7,603 bases of DNA. Origin: Acidimicrobiales bacterium. Its GTDB lineage: Bacteria; Actinomycetota; Acidimicrobiia; Acidimicrobiales; Ilumatobacteraceae. The stretch is from positions 1-7,603 of the forward strand of contig JAURNB010000093.1 of NCBI GenBank assembly GCA_030830415.1. The letters run 5' to 3'. Positions 6,649-7,603 of the stretch are shown piece after piece. Position 1 is the first letter of the stretch; every line of letters begins with the position of its first letter. Position numbers and translations under genes: made by a program. The notes under the pieces are model-generated. The model had not been told where the DNA came from. It did not search any database and saw nothing but the letters and a program-made list of their open reading frames with translations.

Positions 6649-6654
6649 TACGAT
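6649..6654 (+). promoter_or_regulatory. Candidate -10 box for tRNA-Leu
   Basis: TACGAT fits TAnnnT and would place transcription start near 6661, leaving a leader of about 16 nt before the mature tRNA 5' end. No clear -35 element is visible. It lies in the 83-bp divergent gap shared with the fabD promoter candidate on the other strand. Confidence 0.35.
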
Positions 6655-6668
6655 GCAGGCTCGTAATT

Positions 6669-6778
6669 GGTTACTTGCCCGAGTGGCGGAATGGCAGACG
6701 CGGCGGACTCAAAATCCGTTGTTCGAAAGGACGTGTGGGTTCGACTCCCACCTCGGGCACGTTTTAGCGCAAGTAACC
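6669..6778. repeat. 10-bp perfect inverted repeat bracketing the tRNA gene
   Basis: GGTTACTTGC at 6669-6678 is the exact reverse complement of GCAAGTAACC at 6769-6778. The first arm includes the first two bases of the mature tRNA; the second lies 9 nt beyond its last base. In the precursor RNA the leader and trailer could pair for 8 bp outside the acceptor stem. CCTTTT follows the second arm, a weak terminator-like tail only. Confidence 0.6.
6677..6759 (+). tRNA. tRNA-Leu, anticodon CAA (reads UUG)
   Basis: The 83-nt gene folds as a class II tRNA. The acceptor stem is GCCCGAG (6677-6683) with CTCGGGC (6752-6758) and discriminator A at 6759. The anticodon stem GCGGA/TCCGT (6703-6707, 6715-6719) encloses loop CTCAAAA, giving anticodon CAA at 6710-6712. 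A long variable arm GTTC-GAAA-GGAC (6721-6732) and a T arm GTGGG-TTCGACT-CCCAC (6735-6751) are present. The leucine identity follows from the anticodon, the long variable arm and the A discriminator. CCA is not encoded (CGT follows). There is no intron and no other tRNA adjacent. Confidence 0.98.
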
Positions 6779-6829
6779 CCTTTTGATGCTTCACAGACTT
6801 TCTGTGGGCAATGAGGGTGGTGCAATCTC

Positions 6830-6835
6830 TACACT
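6830..6835 (+). promoter_or_regulatory. Candidate -10 box for the coiled-coil gene and pdtaR
   Basis: TACACT fits TAnnnT, with four of six bases matching TATAAT, and ends 6 nt before a GTG codon at 6842 in the coiled-coil frame. This would give a leaderless GTG start. No convincing -35 box is seen. Confidence 0.4.
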
Positions 6836-6841
6836 CCTTGT

Positions 6842-7141
6842 GTGGCATCAATGTTTCTCGAACGGCGTCTTGCGCAGATGAGTTCTCGTTTGCGTGTTAC
6901 CCAAGAGAAACTTCGCATCGCTGAAGAACAATGTTCCGCAATGGAAGAAGAGACCAATGAACATGAATTGCGTTCTTTGGTATCGGAAACTCCTGACGCG
7001 TCATATGAGTACCGTCAGGCCAAAGCCCATAGCGATGCTTTAAGAAGACACTGCGAAGATCTGCGTGTCAGCATTCGCGAAATGGAAATACGTCAAGATG
7101 AGTTACTTGACAAGTTGTCAAAGAGTCGGCGTCGAGGCTGA
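6842..7141 (+). CDS. Uncharacterised small helical (coiled-coil) protein upstream of pdtaR
   Basis: I do not recognise a named family. The frame encodes 99 residues, strongly charged (many Glu, Arg, Lys) with almost no Gly or Pro inside the helical parts. Two long helices are suggested, about residues 4-46 and 54-97, separated by SETPDAS, so a helical hairpin or coiled coil is likely. The C-terminus is basic (KSRRRG). Two Cys are present (31 and 70), in no metal-binding pattern. There is no signal peptide or membrane segment. The GTG at 6842 is chosen because a TACACT box stands 6 nt upstream; ATG at 6851 is the alternative and loses three residues. Neither has a good Shine-Dalgarno site. The stop is 4 bp before pdtaR, so it is almost surely co-transcribed and may act with it, but that is inference. 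Confidence 0.75.
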   Translation: MASMFLERRLAQMSSRLRVTQEKLRIAEEQCSAMEEETNEHELRSLVSETPDASYEYRQAKAHSDALRRHCEDLRVSIREMEIRQDELLDKLSKSRRRG

Positions 7142-7145
7142 GAAG

Positions 7146-7603
7146 ATGACCGTTCGTATTGTTATTGCTGAAGATGAAGCAATCATTCGTCTCGACCTGC
7201 GTGAAACGTTGGTTGAAGAAGGTTATGAAGTGGTAGGCGAAGCAGCCAATGGTGATGAAGCAATTACTCTCATCCGGCAGTTACGACCCGATCTCGCGAT
7301 TCTCGATATCAAAATGCCCGTTTGTGATGGAGTGGAAGCGACCAAAATCATCAGCGCTGAAAAATTGTGTCCTGTCATTTTGGTAACCGCCTTTAGTCAG
7401 AGAGAAATTATCGAAAGCGCTCGCGATGCCGGAGCATTGGCATACATCGTGAAGCCGTTTCAAAGAACCGATCTTGTTCCAGCAATCGAAGTAGCTCTCG
7501 GCAGATTCCGAGAAATGCAATTGCTCAATGCTGAAGTGGGCGCATTGGAAGAGCAGTTAGAAACTCGCAAGGTTCTTGACAGGGCTAAAGGGGTTTTGGT
7601 GTC
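7146..7603 (+). CDS. pdtaR: ANTAR-domain response regulator, PdtaR-like (cut by window edge)
   Basis: PdtaR-type regulators are phosphorylated by a histidine kinase (PdtaS in mycobacteria) and then bind RNA hairpins through the ANTAR domain to prevent transcription termination. The frame is open to the window end, giving 152 complete codons. The receiver domain covers about residues 1-120: acidic pocket Glu9-Asp10-Glu11, phospho-acceptor Asp54 in LAILDIKMP, Thr81 in VILVTAFSQR and Lys103 in YIVKPF. A short helix (FREMQLLNAEVGALEEQLETR) leads into the start of ANTAR at RKVLDRAKGVL, after which the sequence ends. The resemblance to mycobacterial Rv1626 is close (LVTAFSQR, DAGA-AY-VKPF, PAIE). 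The start ATG follows GAGG at 8 nt. The kinase is not in the window. The missing part is most of the RNA-binding domain. Confidence 0.93.
   Translation, partial: MTVRIVIAEDEAIIRLDLRETLVEEGYEVVGEAANGDEAITLIRQLRPDLAILDIKMPVCDGVEATKIISAEKLCPVILVTAFSQREIIESARDAGALAYIVKPFQRTDLVPAIEVALGRFREMQLLNAEVGALEEQLETRKVLDRAKGVLV

Noticed and set aside
6594..6851. An 86-residue N-terminal extension of FabD starting at 6851.
   Set aside because: The stretch is a translation of the antisense strand of tRNA-Leu (GGSRTHTSFRTTDFESA is a known kind of false protein) and overlaps the start of the next gene. FabD proteins begin at LAFTFPGQGSQ, exactly at the ATG at 6593.
1..7603. Mobile elements, CRISPR arrays, phage genes or tRNA-linked integration sites.
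   Set aside because: No transposase or integrase, no regularly spaced repeats, and no second copy of the tRNA 3' end are visible. All genes read as intact housekeeping genes.

Overview
The window looks like a chromosomal housekeeping segment from an actinobacterium, possibly of the class Acidimicrobiia. The basis is moderate: base composition is near 50 % GC by eye, there is an ANTAR response regulator closely resembling mycobacterial PdtaR, the type II fatty-acid genes are of actinobacterial style, the tRNA gene does not encode its CCA end, and several genes seem to lack Shine-Dalgarno sites and to carry TAnnnT -10 boxes just before the start codon. The lineage is inferred from recognised family features, not from a database search.

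Layout. Positions 2-1296 (+) hold the end of trpB and all of trpA, joined by a TAATG overlap. Positions 1322-2196 (+) hold a bcp/PrxQ-type peroxiredoxin overlapping fabZ. Meeting these tail to tail, with only 10 bp between stop codons, is a five-gene fatty-acid operon on the minus strand (6593 down to 2207), transcribed fabD-fabH-fabG-acpP-fabF. Its junctions are very tight (5-bp gap, TGATG, TAATG), except for a 102-bp leader before acpP that holds inverted repeats and a strong ribosome binding site. Divergent from fabD is a tRNA-Leu(CAA) gene at 6677-6759 (+). It is followed by an uncharacterised 99-residue coiled-coil protein and pdtaR, which runs off the right edge.

How the genes work together. 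FabD loads malonyl onto AcpP, FabH starts the chain from acyl-CoA, FabF elongates it, FabG reduces the 3-keto group and FabZ dehydrates it. The enoyl reductase and acetyl-CoA carboxylase are not in the window. TrpB and TrpA make the last step of tryptophan synthesis. PdtaR is expected to act after transcription initiation by RNA binding and antitermination.

Most interesting points. FabD carries a C-terminal extension of about 80 residues that aligns by eye with the biotin carrier domain (BCCP) of acetyl-CoA carboxylase, but the biotin hairpin is deleted and the extension has no lysine at all. This suggests a non-modifiable docking or scaffold domain on the enzyme that consumes the carboxylase's product. 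Secondary points are a repeated pattern of likely leaderless starts, a 10-bp inverted repeat bracketing the tRNA, and interleaved inverted repeats in the acpP leader.
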